From: Mycobacterium barrassiae
Lineage (GTDB): Bacteria; Actinomycetota; Actinomycetes; Mycobacteriales; Mycobacteriaceae
Direction: 5' to 3'
NCBI RefSeq assembly: GCF_025822765.1
Contig: NZ_JACKUK010000016.1
Location: 2,458 to 66,457 of the forward strand
DNA: 64,000 bases
Part shown: positions 19,752 through 30,903 of the stretch, piece by piece
Layout of the letters: the number at the start of each line of letters is the position of its first letter
Numbering within the stretch: the first letter of the stretch is position 1
The notes under the pieces: generated by a model
Told to the model about the DNA's origin: nothing
Databases searched by the model: none
What the model saw: the letters and a program-made list of their open reading frames with translations, nothing else
Translations under genes and position numbers: made by a program

Positions 19752-21187
19752 TCGAAGCGCTTGAAGCAGCGCTCCTGATCGCCGAGCACGCCGACGCGGA
19801 ACGCGTCGATCCGGGAGAAGCCCGACGGCACCGACTCGCCGTTGACGTCGCTGGCGACCAGTCCGTTGGTGAGGATCCCGGACACCGCCTCGTCGACGTC
19901 GCCCGCGGTCAGTTGAATGGTGTTCCCGTCGGGAGTGGTGGCTTCCTTCGACAACTTCGCGGTGGCCACTCCGGTCAGGCATGCGGTGCGCAGCGCGGCC
20001 TCGGCGTTGTCGAGGGTTACGCCGCCGTGCTCATGCTGAATGGCCTGCATGTATCGCGAGACCAGTACGGAGTACGCGGTGTTGTCCCCGGTCGCCAGAC
20101 TGACCTCTTCCTCGGAATCATCCTGTGCGCCAAGCGCTTCGAGCTCGGGTAGGTCGACGGAGATCGTGTTGGTCGCCGGACAGAAGGACACCGGCGGACT
20201 GGGCCGCGCATCGGGGCAGTCGACGGCCTCGAAGGTCAGTTCCGGCGGGTTCTTCGGGCTGAACAGGGTGTCCATCGCCGCCATGATGTCCTGCACGGAC
20301 TTCTCGGTGATCGCCAGTTCGCCGGTGTGGTCCTCGGGGAGCAGCACGGGCAGGTCGCCGCGGCGCTGGCCGATCTCACGCATGTCTATCGACGCACAGG
20401 CCTGCACCCCGTCGGTGAATCCGAACTGGAACGCCGACACCCGTTCGAACGCCGAACCGTGTTCGTCCACGCCGACTTCCGGGTCGTCCTCGTTGAGCAG
20501 CGGATCGCGGAATCCGATGACGGCCGCCAGCACGTTGTTCAGGCCCTCTCCCGTCGAGAGGGTGAAGCGCGGTGAGTTGTCTTCGGCGACCCAGCGCATG
20601 TAGGCACCGGCCAGGCAGTCGGCCTGCTGCTCGGACACCAGTGTCTCGGTGTCTTCGTCGGACATCCCGGACTGGTACTGGATGGCGTGCCCGTATTCGT
20701 GCGCGAGCACCATCGTCACGCCCATGTCGCCGTGCGCCTGCTGCAGCGCGGGCAGCAGTTCACCGCGGTCCCATCCGATGGTGTGGTCGTCGAGGCAGTA
20801 GCCGGCGTTCACGATCCCGTACGTGCTGTCGCCGCAGAACTCGATGTCCTCGAAACCGTTGGCGTCCCAGGAGATCAGCTCCTCCACCGGGGTGAAGCCG
20901 CCGTCGAAGTACTCGCCGTAGTTGAGTTCCCAGAACTCCTCGATGTCGCTGATCGCCTGGCGGCCGAGTTCGTCCATATCGCCGTCGTCGGTGCCGAGCA
21001 CGACCCGCGTCGGCCCCGCAGGATCGGATCGCATACCGGTCGGCCCATCGGTGGCGGGCATCCCCGCGACGCTGAACGGGTCGTCGAACACCGATACGGC
21101 GTGCCCTTGCAGCGTCGTGCTGCACGACGAGAGGACGAGTGCGGCAGAGACCGTGATCACCGCGCCCAACAGGTGTCGTCGGGGCAT
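19748..21187 (-). CDS. Secreted neutral zinc metallopeptidase lipoprotein
   Basis: A 479-residue protein with a lipoprotein signal (ALVLSSCSTTLQG, lipobox Cys22), so it should be lipid-anchored outside the membrane. The zinc motif HEXXH appears in MVLAHEYGHAIQYQSGM, with downstream QQADCLAGAYMRWV giving the likely third ligand region. This is the predicted neutral metallopeptidase family (COG2321, YpfJ-like), whose substrate is unknown. Cysteines in ECF/YCLDD-type positions may form disulfides. Its neighbours are the porin and dinG; the insertion is not in the H37Rv order I recall, where a PE_PGRS gene stands nearby. Confidence 0.87.
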   Translation of the reverse strand: MPRRHLLGAVITVSAALVLSSCSTTLQGHAVSVFDDPFSVAGMPATDGPTGMRSDPAGPTRVVLGTDDGDMDELGRQAISDIEEFWELNYGEYFDGGFTPVEELISWDANGFEDIEFCGDSTYGIVNAGYCLDDHTIGWDRGELLPALQQAHGDMGVTMVLAHEYGHAIQYQSGMSDEDTETLVSEQQADCLAGAYMRWVAEDNSPRFTLSTGEGLNNVLAAVIGFRDPLLNEDDPEVGVDEHGSAFERVSAFQFGFTDGVQACASIDMREIGQRRGDLPVLLPEDHTGELAITEKSVQDIMAAMDTLFSPKNPPELTFEAVDCPDARPSPPVSFCPATNTISVDLPELEALGAQDDSEEEVSLATGDNTAYSVLVSRYMQAIQHEHGGVTLDNAEAALRTACLTGVATAKLSKEATTPDGNTIQLTAGDVDEAVSGILTNGLVASDVNGESVPSGFSRIDAFRVGVLGDQERCFKRFD

Positions 21188-21262
21188 TGACGCCGCCTTT
21201 CGCGTCTGCAGGCGGCCAGGGCGACCCGCACGTGGAAGTAGCCGACAGGATAGTGAAATTAA

Positions 21263-23320
21263 TCAGCTGCCGCGTAAACGTTCGAGCGCCTGTCGGACCC
21301 GGACCGGGTCGGTGGTCGCCCAAAACGGTGGCAGCGAGGCCCGCAGAAACCCGCTGTACCGGGCGGTGGCCATCCGCGAGTCCAGCACCGCGACGACGCC
21401 GCGGTCGTCGATGCGGCGCAGGAGCCGGCCGGCGCCCTGTGCCAGCAGCAGCGCCGCGTGGCTGGCCGCGACGGCCATGAAACCGTTGCCACCGCGAGCC
21501 GCCACCGCACGCTGGCGGGCCGTCAGCAGCGGGTCGTCGGGCCGTGGGAAGGGGATGCGGTCGATGAGTACCAGTGACAGTGACGGGCCGGGGACGTCGA
21601 CGCCCTGCCACAGTGAGAGGGTCCCGAACAGCGACGTCTCGGCATCGTCGGCGAATCGCTTCACCAACGCCGACGTGGTGTCCTCGCCCTGACACAGGAC
21701 CGGGGTGTCGAGGCGCTCCCGCATGATCTCGGCGGCGGACTTCGCCGCGCGCATCGAGGAGAACAGGCCGAGGGTGCGGCCGCCGGCGGCGGCGATGAGC
21801 GAAGCGATCTCGTCGAGCTGCTCGGCGGAGCCGGTGCCGTCGCGGCCGGGCGGCGGGAGGTGGGCGGCCACATAGAGGATGCCCGACTTCGCGTGCTCGA
21901 ACGGCGATCCGACGTCGATGCCGCGCCACCGCACCTTGTCGTCACCGGCCAGCCCCCACGCGGACGCCATGGCGTCGAACGTGCCGCCGATTGTCAGCGT
22001 GGCCGAGGTGAGTACCGCCGTCGCACTCTCGAACAGCCTGGTGCGCAACAGACCCGACACCGACAGCGGCGCCACCCGCAACACCGCCCGGACGTTGCCC
22101 CTGTTGTCCTCGTGGTCCAGCCACACCACATCGGACCGGTCGGTGATGGCGGGGACGAAGGAGTCCAGGATGCGCGACGCCGTATCGCCGACGTCGGTCA
22201 GCGCGGTCACGGCCTCGGCACGCGCGGCAGCCGCCTTCGGATCGCTGGGGCTGGTGTCGATCGCCGACCGCACGCGGTGCGCGGCGTCCCGAAGAGCGGT
22301 CAGGTAGGTCGCCATCTCGTCGTCGAGGGTGTCGATGCGCCCGGGCGTCGCGTCGTGGATGACCGACGACAGAGTCGCGGTGGCCGCCTCGAGACGTTGC
22401 GCGAGTTCCTGGTCGACCAGGCGCGCGGAGCGGCGATGGGCAACACCCATGGACGTCGCCGACAGTTCGGCGGTGGCCACACCGGTGACCCGGTCCACGA
22501 GTTCGTGGGCTTCGTCGACCACCAGCAGGCGGTGTTCCGGGAGCACGGCGGCGTCGGACACGGCGTCGATGGCCAGCAGCGCGTGGTTGGTGACGACCAC
22601 ATCGGCCTGGCCGGCCTTGTCGCGCGCCTTCTCCGCGAAACAGTCGGTGCCGAACGGGCAGCGTGCCATCCCGATGCACTCCCGGGCCGAGACGCTGACC
22701 TGCGACCACGACCGGTCAGGCACACCCGGGGTCAGGTCGTCTCGATCGCCTGTCTCGGTCTCCGACGACCACGCGATGAGCCGCTGCACGTCGCGTCCCA
22801 GTGCCGACGTCGCGACCGGCTCGAACAGCTCCTCCTGCGACTGCTCATCGGGCTCTGTCGCCGCTCCATTGTGAATCTTGTTGAGACACAGGTAGTTTCC
22901 TCTACCCTTCAGCAGCGCGAATTTCGGGCTGCGCGGCAGGGCGTCGGTCAGCGATTCCGCCAGCCGGGGGAGGTCGCGGTCTACCAGCTGGCGCTGCAGC
23001 GCGATGGTCGCCGTCGATATGACGACGGGTTCCTCGGTGTCGACGGCCCGCGCGATGGCGGGCACGAGGTACGCCAGCGATTTGCCCGTCCCGGTACCCG
23101 CCTGCACGGCCAGGTGTTCGCCGGTGTCGAACGCATGCGCCACCGCCTCGGCCATCTCGATCTGGCCGGGGCGTTCTGCACCGCCGAGTGCCGTGACCGC
23201 CGTGGCCAGCAGTTCGGTGACGTTTCCGGTTTCGCCCGTGGCTGCTCCTAGTGACTCGCGGGGGCGATCATGCGGGTGGGTATCGCCGGTTCGCCCCGGG
23301 ACAGTTTGAGGCCGTCCCAC
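21263..23320 (-). CDS. dinG: DinG-family ATP-dependent DNA helicase
   Basis: Superfamily 2 5'-3' helicase of the DinG/XPD group, corresponding to Rv1329c. Walker A is QAGTGTGKSLAYLVP, the Walker B box is LLVVDEAHELVDRV, and cysteines in NYLCLNKIH, ECIGMARCPFGTDCF look like the iron-sulfur cluster ligands. The C-terminal motif AQGAGRLLRRIDDRGV is complete. The start is unclear: the conserved region begins about VTELLATAV (residue 34), but the only standard in-frame start upstream is GTG 23320, 73 bases inside pncB, and the next ATG (23155) would cut conserved sequence. The coordinates use GTG 23320; a rare start near the GGAG at the pncB stop is possible. Confidence 0.93.
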   Translation of the reverse strand: MGRPQTVPGRTGDTHPHDRPRESLGAATGETGNVTELLATAVTALGGAERPGQIEMAEAVAHAFDTGEHLAVQAGTGTGKSLAYLVPAIARAVDTEEPVVISTATIALQRQLVDRDLPRLAESLTDALPRSPKFALLKGRGNYLCLNKIHNGAATEPDEQSQEELFEPVATSALGRDVQRLIAWSSETETGDRDDLTPGVPDRSWSQVSVSARECIGMARCPFGTDCFAEKARDKAGQADVVVTNHALLAIDAVSDAAVLPEHRLLVVDEAHELVDRVTGVATAELSATSMGVAHRRSARLVDQELAQRLEAATATLSSVIHDATPGRIDTLDDEMATYLTALRDAAHRVRSAIDTSPSDPKAAAARAEAVTALTDVGDTASRILDSFVPAITDRSDVVWLDHEDNRGNVRAVLRVAPLSVSGLLRTRLFESATAVLTSATLTIGGTFDAMASAWGLAGDDKVRWRGIDVGSPFEHAKSGILYVAAHLPPPGRDGTGSAEQLDEIASLIAAAGGRTLGLFSSMRAAKSAAEIMRERLDTPVLCQGEDTTSALVKRFADDAETSLFGTLSLWQGVDVPGPSLSLVLIDRIPFPRPDDPLLTARQRAVAARGGNGFMAVAASHAALLLAQGAGRLLRRIDDRGVVAVLDSRMATARYSGFLRASLPPFWATTDPVRVRQALERLRGS

Positions 23321-24573
23321 GGCAGGCTGTGCAGCCCCTCCTTGACGCGCTCGCGCGCGGCTTCGAGGCCGAGGCTGGCTTCCACGGGCTCACCCTGCTG
23401 AACCAGCGGCACGGTCAGCGGACGCTCGACCAGGGCGGGAGGCGCATCCGGTTTGGCACCGATGGGATGCACGATCTCTTCGACCACGGTGCCGGTGCGC
23501 TTGGCCAGACGCACTCCCTGCTTACGGCCGCCGTGGGACGTCTTGTGGAGGCTGCGTTTCTCCACGGGTATGCCGTCGACCTCGACCAGCTTGTAGACCA
23601 TGGACGCCGTCGGTGCGCCCGAGCCTGTGACGACCGAGGTGCCCACACCGTAGATGTCGACGGGCTCGGCACGCAACGCGGCGATCGAGAACTCGTCGAG
23701 GTCGCCGGACACCACGATGCGGGTGTTGCGGGCACCGAGGCCGTCGAGTTGGTCGCGCACCTGGCGCGCGAGCACGCCCAGATCACCGGAGTCGATGCGG
23801 ACCGCGCCGAGCTCCGGGCCCGCCACCTCGACGGCATTGGCCACACCCGCGGTGATGTCGTAGGTGTCCACGAGCAGCGTGGTGCCGACGCCCAACGCGT
23901 CGACCTGCGCCTTGAACGCCGCCTTCTCGTCGGATCCGTCGCGCGTGGTGTGCAACAGCGTGAACGCATGCGCACTCGTGCCGAGCGCGGGCACCCCGTA
24001 GGTGCGTTGAGCCTCGAGGTTCGACGAGCCCGCGAAACCCGCGATGTAGGCGGCGCGCGCGGCCGCGACGGCGGCCTGCTCATGTGTGCGACGCGAGCCC
24101 ATCTCGATCAGCGCCCGGCCTTGTGCGGCGACGACCATCCGGGCCGCTGCCGATGCGATCGCGGTGTCGTGGTTGAAGATCGACAGCGCCAGCGTTTCCA
24201 GGACGACGCACTCCGCGAACGTGCCGTGGACGGCCAGCACGGGGGGGCCGGGGAAGTAGAGCTCGCCTTCGGCGTACCCGTCGACATCACCGCGGAACCG
24301 ATAGTCGGCGAGATATGCCAGCGTCTCGCGGTCACAGAAGTCCGACAACGACACGAGTGCCTCGTCGTCGAACGTGAACTGTGCCAACGCTTCCACGAAT
24401 CGCGCCGTCCCGGCCACCACACCGTAGCGACGACCGTCCGGCAGTCGGCGGGCGAACACCTCGAACGTGGTCCGTCGGTGCGCTGTGCCGTCGCCGAGTG
24501 CGGCCGAGAGCATCGTCAGCTCGTATTTGTCGGTGAGGAACGCTGGGGACATCCCCTTGGACTGCGGGACCAC
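23248..24573 (-). CDS. pncB: Nicotinate phosphoribosyltransferase
   Basis: Salvages nicotinate to nicotinate mononucleotide for NAD synthesis. The 441-residue product has LTDKYELTMLSAAL near the N-terminus, the active-site His region NHDTAIASAAARMV, EMGSRRTHEQAAVAAARAAY and the phosphate-binding VVSGDLDEFSIAAL and VGTSVVTGSGAPTASMVYKL. It matches Rv1330c (PncB1). GTG 24573 is the longest start; ATG 24552 (MSPAFLTDKY) is the alternative and fits family length as well. It precedes dinG with overlapping reading frames. Confidence 0.95.
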   Translation of the reverse strand: MVPQSKGMSPAFLTDKYELTMLSAALGDGTAHRRTTFEVFARRLPDGRRYGVVAGTARFVEALAQFTFDDEALVSLSDFCDRETLAYLADYRFRGDVDGYAEGELYFPGPPVLAVHGTFAECVVLETLALSIFNHDTAIASAAARMVVAAQGRALIEMGSRRTHEQAAVAAARAAYIAGFAGSSNLEAQRTYGVPALGTSAHAFTLLHTTRDGSDEKAAFKAQVDALGVGTTLLVDTYDITAGVANAVEVAGPELGAVRIDSGDLGVLARQVRDQLDGLGARNTRIVVSGDLDEFSIAALRAEPVDIYGVGTSVVTGSGAPTASMVYKLVEVDGIPVEKRSLHKTSHGGRKQGVRLAKRTGTVVEEIVHPIGAKPDAPPALVERPLTVPLVQQGEPVEASLGLEAARERVKEGLHSLPWDGLKLSRGEPAIPTRMIAPASH

Positions 24574-24611
24574 CTAGCAACCGTATCGGCTGATGGTCGA
24601 CAAGCATCGAC

Positions 24612-25568
24612 TCAAACAGCGGGGCATGCGTGTTGTGCCCTGGCCACGGCGCAGATCTGGCCGATCACCAGCGCGGGACTCTCGTTCTCGATGAAGTGAT
24701 CGCTGTTAGTCGCAGTGATGTGGTTGGCGCTCAGGTAGGTGGAGAGCCTGGCGGCGGCGTCGAGCCACTGTGGCCAATACGTGTCGGCGTTGCCGATGCC
24801 GAGATAATCAAAGGGTTTGTCGGCACTGAGCACCGAGACGGGGATCGCAGGGACGGGTGGTGTCGCCGCGAGTTGGCCGACGCTCGAGGGATAGTTGGTC
24901 GACTCGATGCCGGGATTTTGGCGGCCGTGCTCGACGAGGCTTTCGATCCAATTCGCCCATACGTTGGTCGGCAATACCGTTGGTAAGAACTGCGAACTGG
25001 GGTCGACAAGCACGAGTCCGGACATTTCGGACGGGAAGGTTCGTGCGTAGGTCTGGGCGATGAGCCCTCCCCAGGAGTGGCCGACCAGAACGTACGGGCC
25101 GGCAAGCTGCGCAGCCGACACCAGCGCGTGCAGGTCGGCGGCCGCGCTCTGTGCCGTTGTCGGTTGGGCCACGGGTGTCGACCTGCTCGGCGCACCGTTC
25201 ATCTGTTCGGTGCCGGGCCGGTCGTAGGCGCACACCCTGGTGAACGTTGCAACCGACGGATAGACCGCGTTTTCGGTGCGTTTCGCGACGTTCACGGAAT
25301 CGTTCGGGTCGCCGGTGTAGCTCCAGTTGTCTGCGGCCACCCCGGCGCCCGAGATGAGTAGCACGGTGGGGGAACCCATCCCGCGGCATTCGAGGTAGAT
25401 CACGCGACCGTCGCCGATGTCGACAAGCCCGGCGCTGTCGCCCATACCGGGAACGAAGGCATCCGGTTGGCCCAGTGCGGTGGAGGACCCGAGGCCCGCC
25501 CAGACGAGTACCAGACAGGTTGCTGCTGCGCACCTCGCGATATGTACCGCGAGCCTGGGGAATGTCAT
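24612..25568 (-). CDS. Secreted alpha/beta-hydrolase
   Basis: A 318-residue hydrolase with a signal sequence (about 1-32, hydrophobic [16 protein letters not shown]) that points to export. The nucleophile elbow is GHSWGG with Ser in the middle, the oxyanion-side motif is [12 protein letters not shown] and the catalytic His lies in [10 protein letters not shown] close to the C-terminus. Substrate unknown; the fold covers esterases, lipases and peptidases. ATG 25568 is chosen because translation upstream of it is arginine/proline-rich and lacks similarity. It is not part of the conserved pncB-clpS block in H37Rv, as far as I recall. Confidence 0.83.
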   Translation of the reverse strand: MTFPRLAVHIARCAAATCLVLVWAGLGSSTALGQPDAFVPGMGDSAGLVDIGDGRVIYLECRGMGSPTVLLISGAGVAADNWSYTGDPNDSVNVAKRTENAVYPSVATFTRVCAYDRPGTEQMNGAPSRSTPVAQPTTAQSAAADLHALVSAAQLAGPYVLVGHSWGGLIAQTYARTFPSEMSGLVLVDPSSQFLPTVLPTNVWANWIESLVEHGRQNPGIESTNYPSSVGQLAATPPVPAIPVSVLSADKPFDYLGIGNADTYWPQWLDAAARLSTYLSANHITATNSDHFIENESPALVIGQICAVARAQHACPAV

Positions 25569-25682
25569 CGCACGAATCGTATGGGGGGTCGGCTTTGGAT
25601 GCGCTGGAATGCGCTTCGCGGTGGGCATGAGGCGAAGCATCCGCTGCACGCGCTACTTCGCGGCCTCGCTATCCTTGTCCAC

Positions 25683-25985
25683 ATGGTTACGCCTGCGAAG
25701 ACCCGACCGGGAACTCGCGAGGAACGGGATGTCGCAACCATCGATGCGACCGATAGCCCCTGGGTGACCCTGGTCTGGGACGATCCGGTCAACCTGATGA
25801 CCTACGTGACGTACGTCTTCCAGAAACTCTTCGGCTACAGCGAGCCGCACGCGACCAAACTCATGCTGCAGGTGCACAACGAGGGCAAGGCCGTGGTGTC
25901 GGCGGGCAGCCGGGAGTCGATGGAGATCGACGTCTCCAAGCTCCACGCCGCGGGCTTGTGGGCAACCCTGCAGCAGGACCGCTGA
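25683..25985 (+). CDS. clpS: ATP-dependent Clp protease adaptor ClpS
   Basis: Delivers N-degron substrates to the ClpC/ClpA unfoldase. The 100-residue protein has the conserved core [20 protein letters not shown] and the His-containing [13 protein letters not shown], the regions that form the substrate pocket and the ClpC-binding face in the family. The variable N-terminal ~25 residues correspond to the flexible tail. It matches Rv1331 and lies seven bases before the aosR-like gene, so the two should be co-transcribed. Confidence 0.95.
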   Translation: MVTPAKTRPGTREERDVATIDATDSPWVTLVWDDPVNLMTYVTYVFQKLFGYSEPHATKLMLQVHNEGKAVVSAGSRESMEIDVSKLHAAGLWATLQQDR

Positions 25986-25992
25986 TCCGGCT

Positions 25993-26574
25993 GTGCGCAA
26001 ATGGAAACGGGTCGATACCGCTGACGGCCCGCGCTTCCGCTCAGCGCTGGCCGCACACGAGGTGTCGCTGCTGCAGAACCTTGCGACGTCATTGGTCGGA
26101 ATGCTCGACGACCGCCAATCATCGTCTCCCGCTGACGAACTGAAGGACATCACCGGTATGCGCACCGGTCACTCGTCACCGCCGGAGGACGAGACGATGA
26201 AACGTCTGCTGCCGGACTTCTTCCGCCCGCAAAACGATCACCCCGCCGGCTCGGGTACTGCCGAAAGCCTCAACAGCGCGCTTCGAAGTCTGCATGAGCC
26301 GGAAATCATCGACGCCAAACGTGAAGCAGCCCAACGGTTGTTGGACACAGTGCCGCCGAACGGCGGCAAGTTCGAGCTCACCGAGGACGACGCTCATGCA
26401 TGGGCGGCGGCGGTCAACGATATGCGGCTGGCGTTGGGCACCATGCTCGGAGTCACCGCCGACGGCCCTCACGAATTGCCGCCCGACCATCCGATGGCGG
26501 GCCATCTGGACGTATATCAGTGGCTGACCGTGATGCAGGAGTATCTGGTGCTCGGAATGATGGGGAAGTCGTAA
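25993..26574 (+). CDS. aosR: DUF2017 protein, AosR-type oxidative-stress regulator
   Basis: A 193-residue protein corresponding to Rv1332, DUF2017 family. In M. tuberculosis this protein (AosR) is reported to sense oxidants through an intramolecular disulfide, bind SigH and activate the mec-cysO-cysM operon, which lies just downstream here too. The product contains ETMKRLLPDFFRPQ, the family landmark, and a C-terminal DVYQWLTVMQEYLV helix. It has no cysteine at all in the frame read, which does not fit a disulfide switch. GTG 25993 is the start. The P1 peptidase gene follows after two bases. Confidence 0.85.
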   Translation: MRKWKRVDTADGPRFRSALAAHEVSLLQNLATSLVGMLDDRQSSSPADELKDITGMRTGHSSPPEDETMKRLLPDFFRPQNDHPAGSGTAESLNSALRSLHEPEIIDAKREAAQRLLDTVPPNGGKFELTEDDAHAWAAAVNDMRLALGTMLGVTADGPHELPPDHPMAGHLDVYQWLTVMQEYLVLGMMGKS

Positions 26575-26576
26575 GC

Positions 26577-27608
26577 ATGGGCGCGATCACCGACGTCGGC
26601 GGAATCCGCGTCGGCCACCACCATCGAATCGACCCCGACGCTGAGCTTGGTTCGGGGTGGGCCGCCGGTACGACGGTGGTGTTGACCCCGCCCGGTACGA
26701 CCGGCGGCGTCGACTGCCGCGGTGGCGCACCTGGCACCCGGGAGACAGACCTCCTGGACCCGATCAACTCCGTGCGTCATGTCGACGCCGTTGTGCTGAG
26801 CGGGGGCAGCGCGTTCGGACTGGCCGCCGCACACGGCGTGATGGAGTGGCTAGAAGAACAGGGCCGCGGCGTCGCGCTCGACGACGGCATCCAAAAGGGT
26901 GTGGTGCCGATCGTTCCGTCCGCCGTGATTTTCGACCTCCCGGTCGGTGGGTGGCAGTGCCGGCCGGATGCGACGTTCGGCCGGGCCGCCGCCGAGAGCG
27001 CGGGTACCGATGTGGCGATCGGCACCGTGGGTGCAGGGGTCGGGGCGCGCGTCGGGGTACTGAAGGGTGGCGTCGGCACCGCATCGGTGACGCTGCCCTC
27101 CGGCGTGACGGTGGGGGCGCTCGTGGTCGTCAACGCCGCAGGTGACGCCGTGGATCCTGCGACGGGGTTGCCCTGGCTCGCCGACCAGATCGAGGAGTTC
27201 GGTCTGGTGCCGCCACCCGCTGATCAGATCGCCGCGTATGCCGACCGCCACACCGAGCTCAGTCCCCTGAACACCACCATCGCCGTCGTCGCCACCGACG
27301 CGGTGCTGAGCAAGGCCGCATGCCGACGGATGGCAGTCGCGGCGCAGGACGGACTGGCCCGCACCATCCGGCCGTGTCACACCCCGCTCGATGGCGATAC
27401 GGTGTTCGCGCTGGCCACCGGAGCAGTCGAGGTGCCGCCGGACCCGACGACCCCGGCGTCGATGTCCCCGGAGGTGCCTCTGATCACCGCGCTGGGAGCC
27501 GCCGCGGCGGACTGTCTGGCACGTGCGGTGCTGGTGGGGGTGCTGGCCGCGGAGCCGGTAGCAGGAATACCGACGTACCGTGGCATGTTGCCGGGTGCGT
27601 TCGAGTGA
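26577..27608 (+). CDS. P1 family (DmpA/NylC-type) self-cleaving peptidase
   Basis: A 343-residue member of the N-terminal-nucleophile P1/S58 family, corresponding to Rv1333. Conserved parts are ITDVGGIRVGH at the N-terminus, VVLSGGSAFGLAAAHGVM and VGAGVGARVGVLKGG. The likely autoprocessing point is in SPLNTTIAVVATDA, where cleavage between Asn and Thr would expose a Thr nucleophile as in the nylon hydrolase NylC. Substrates in the family are small amides and aminopeptides; the natural one is not known. It lies between aosR and mec in a run of co-directional genes. Confidence 0.9.
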   Translation: MGAITDVGGIRVGHHHRIDPDAELGSGWAAGTTVVLTPPGTTGGVDCRGGAPGTRETDLLDPINSVRHVDAVVLSGGSAFGLAAAHGVMEWLEEQGRGVALDDGIQKGVVPIVPSAVIFDLPVGGWQCRPDATFGRAAAESAGTDVAIGTVGAGVGARVGVLKGGVGTASVTLPSGVTVGALVVVNAAGDAVDPATGLPWLADQIEEFGLVPPPADQIAAYADRHTELSPLNTTIAVVATDAVLSKAACRRMAVAAQDGLARTIRPCHTPLDGDTVFALATGAVEVPPDPTTPASMSPEVPLITALGAAAADCLARAVLVGVLAAEPVAGIPTYRGMLPGAFE

Positions 27609-27644
27609 TCGCTCGCGGTCGCGGTTGAGTAGGAGGAACAGGCA

Positions 27645-28058
27645 GTGCTGGTGATCCGAGCGGACCTGGTCGACGCGATGGTCGCCCATGCCCGCGCCGA
27701 CCACCCCGATGAGGCGTGCGGCGTGATCGCGGGACCAGAGGGCGCCGATCGCCCGGAGCGGTTCATCGCGATGACGAACGCCGAGCGTTCGCCGACCTTC
27801 TATCGGTTCGACTCCGGTGAGCAACTCAAGGTGTGGCGCGCGATGGACGAGGCGGACGAGGTGCCCGTCGTGATCTATCACTCGCATACCGCCACCGAGG
27901 CGTACCCCAGCCGCACCGACATCTCGTACGCGTCCGAGCCGGATGCCCACTACGTATTGGTGTCGACGCGTGACCCCGACGAGCACGAGCTACGCAGCTA
28001 CCGCATCGTCGACGGCGTCGTCACCGAAGAGCCCGTCAAAATCGTCGAGCAGTATTAG
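27645..28058 (+). CDS. mec: CysO-cysteine peptidase (JAMM metalloprotease)
   Basis: Releases cysteine from the CysO-cysteine adduct, last step of the sulfide-carrier route to cysteine. The 137-residue protein has the JAMM zinc signature HSHTATEAYPSRTD (two His and an Asp) with the upstream Glu in HPDEACGVIAG. Starts at GTG 27645 after AGGAGGA. It corresponds to Rv1334 and leads the mec-cysO-cysM set; the product also resembles Mov34/ubiquitin peptidases. Confidence 0.95.
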   Translation: MLVIRADLVDAMVAHARADHPDEACGVIAGPEGADRPERFIAMTNAERSPTFYRFDSGEQLKVWRAMDEADEVPVVIYHSHTATEAYPSRTDISYASEPDAHYVLVSTRDPDEHELRSYRIVDGVVTEEPVKIVEQY

Positions 28059-28082
28059 AACTTTGGAAAGGAGTGGCCGACC

Positions 28083-30011
<1,929 letters not shown>

Positions 30012-30015
<4 letters not shown>

Positions 30016-30845
30016 GTTCTCCAACCGCGCCCGTCGGGATCTTTGACTCCGGGGTCGGCGGGCTGACGGTCGCCCGCGCGATCATCGACCAGCTACCCGA
30101 CGAGGACATCATCTACGTCGGCGACACGGCCAACGGCCCATACGGTCCACTGACCATTCCGGAGATCCGCGCGCACGCGCTGGCGATCGGTGACGATCTC
30201 GTCTCGCGCGGTGTCAAAGCACTCGTGATCGCATGCAACACAGCGTCATCGGCCTGCCTGCGCGATGCTCGCGAGCGCTACGCACCCGTCCCCGTGGTCG
30301 AGGTGATCCTGCCCGCGGTCCGTCGCGCGGTGGCCGCCACCCGCAACGGCCGCATCGGGGTCATCGGCACCGAGGCGACCATCGCCTCGGGGGCGTATCA
30401 CGACGCATTCGCGGCGGCGCGCGATACCGAGGTGATCGGGGTGGCGTGCCCTCGCTTCGTCGACTTCGTGGAGCGGGGAGTGACCAGCGGTCGGCAGGTG
30501 CTCGGTCTTGCGGAGGGATATCTCGAGCCGCTTCAGCGCGCCGAGGTCGACACGTTGGTTCTCGGGTGCACGCATTACCCGATGCTGTCGGGCCTGATCC
30601 AACTCGCCATGGGCGATCACGTCACGTTGGTGTCGAGCGCGGAGGAAACCGCCAAAGACTTACTCCGCGTGCTCACCGAACTGGATTTGCTGCATCCTCA
30701 TCCCGAGGATCCGGGGTCCGCAGTTCGCCGCCGATTCGAGGCCACCGGTGACCCTGAGGCTTTCACCACATTGGCGGGCCGGTTCCTCGGTCCGACACTG
30801 GATGGGGTTCGCCCTGTTCAGCGCCACGTCGACGGGCAAAAGTGA
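30012..30845 (+). CDS. murI: Glutamate racemase
   Basis: Makes D-glutamate for peptidoglycan. The 277-residue product shows the substrate-binding [15 protein letters not shown] and the two catalytic cysteines, Cys75 in [12 protein letters not shown] and the second in [16 protein letters not shown] 30012 overlaps the rhomboid stop by four bases. Corresponds to Rv1338. Mycobacterial MurI is reported also to inhibit gyrase, which is family knowledge and not visible here. Confidence 0.96.
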
Positions 30846-30903
30846 ATTCGCATGCGCAAACCGGCGATGTTTTCGTCAAGTCGCAGGTGGGCATGGCAAG
30901 CTA

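Noticed and set aside
21860-23251. 463-codon plus-strand frame opposite dinG
   Set aside because: Antisense shadow with His/Arg/Gln-rich nonsense-like composition.
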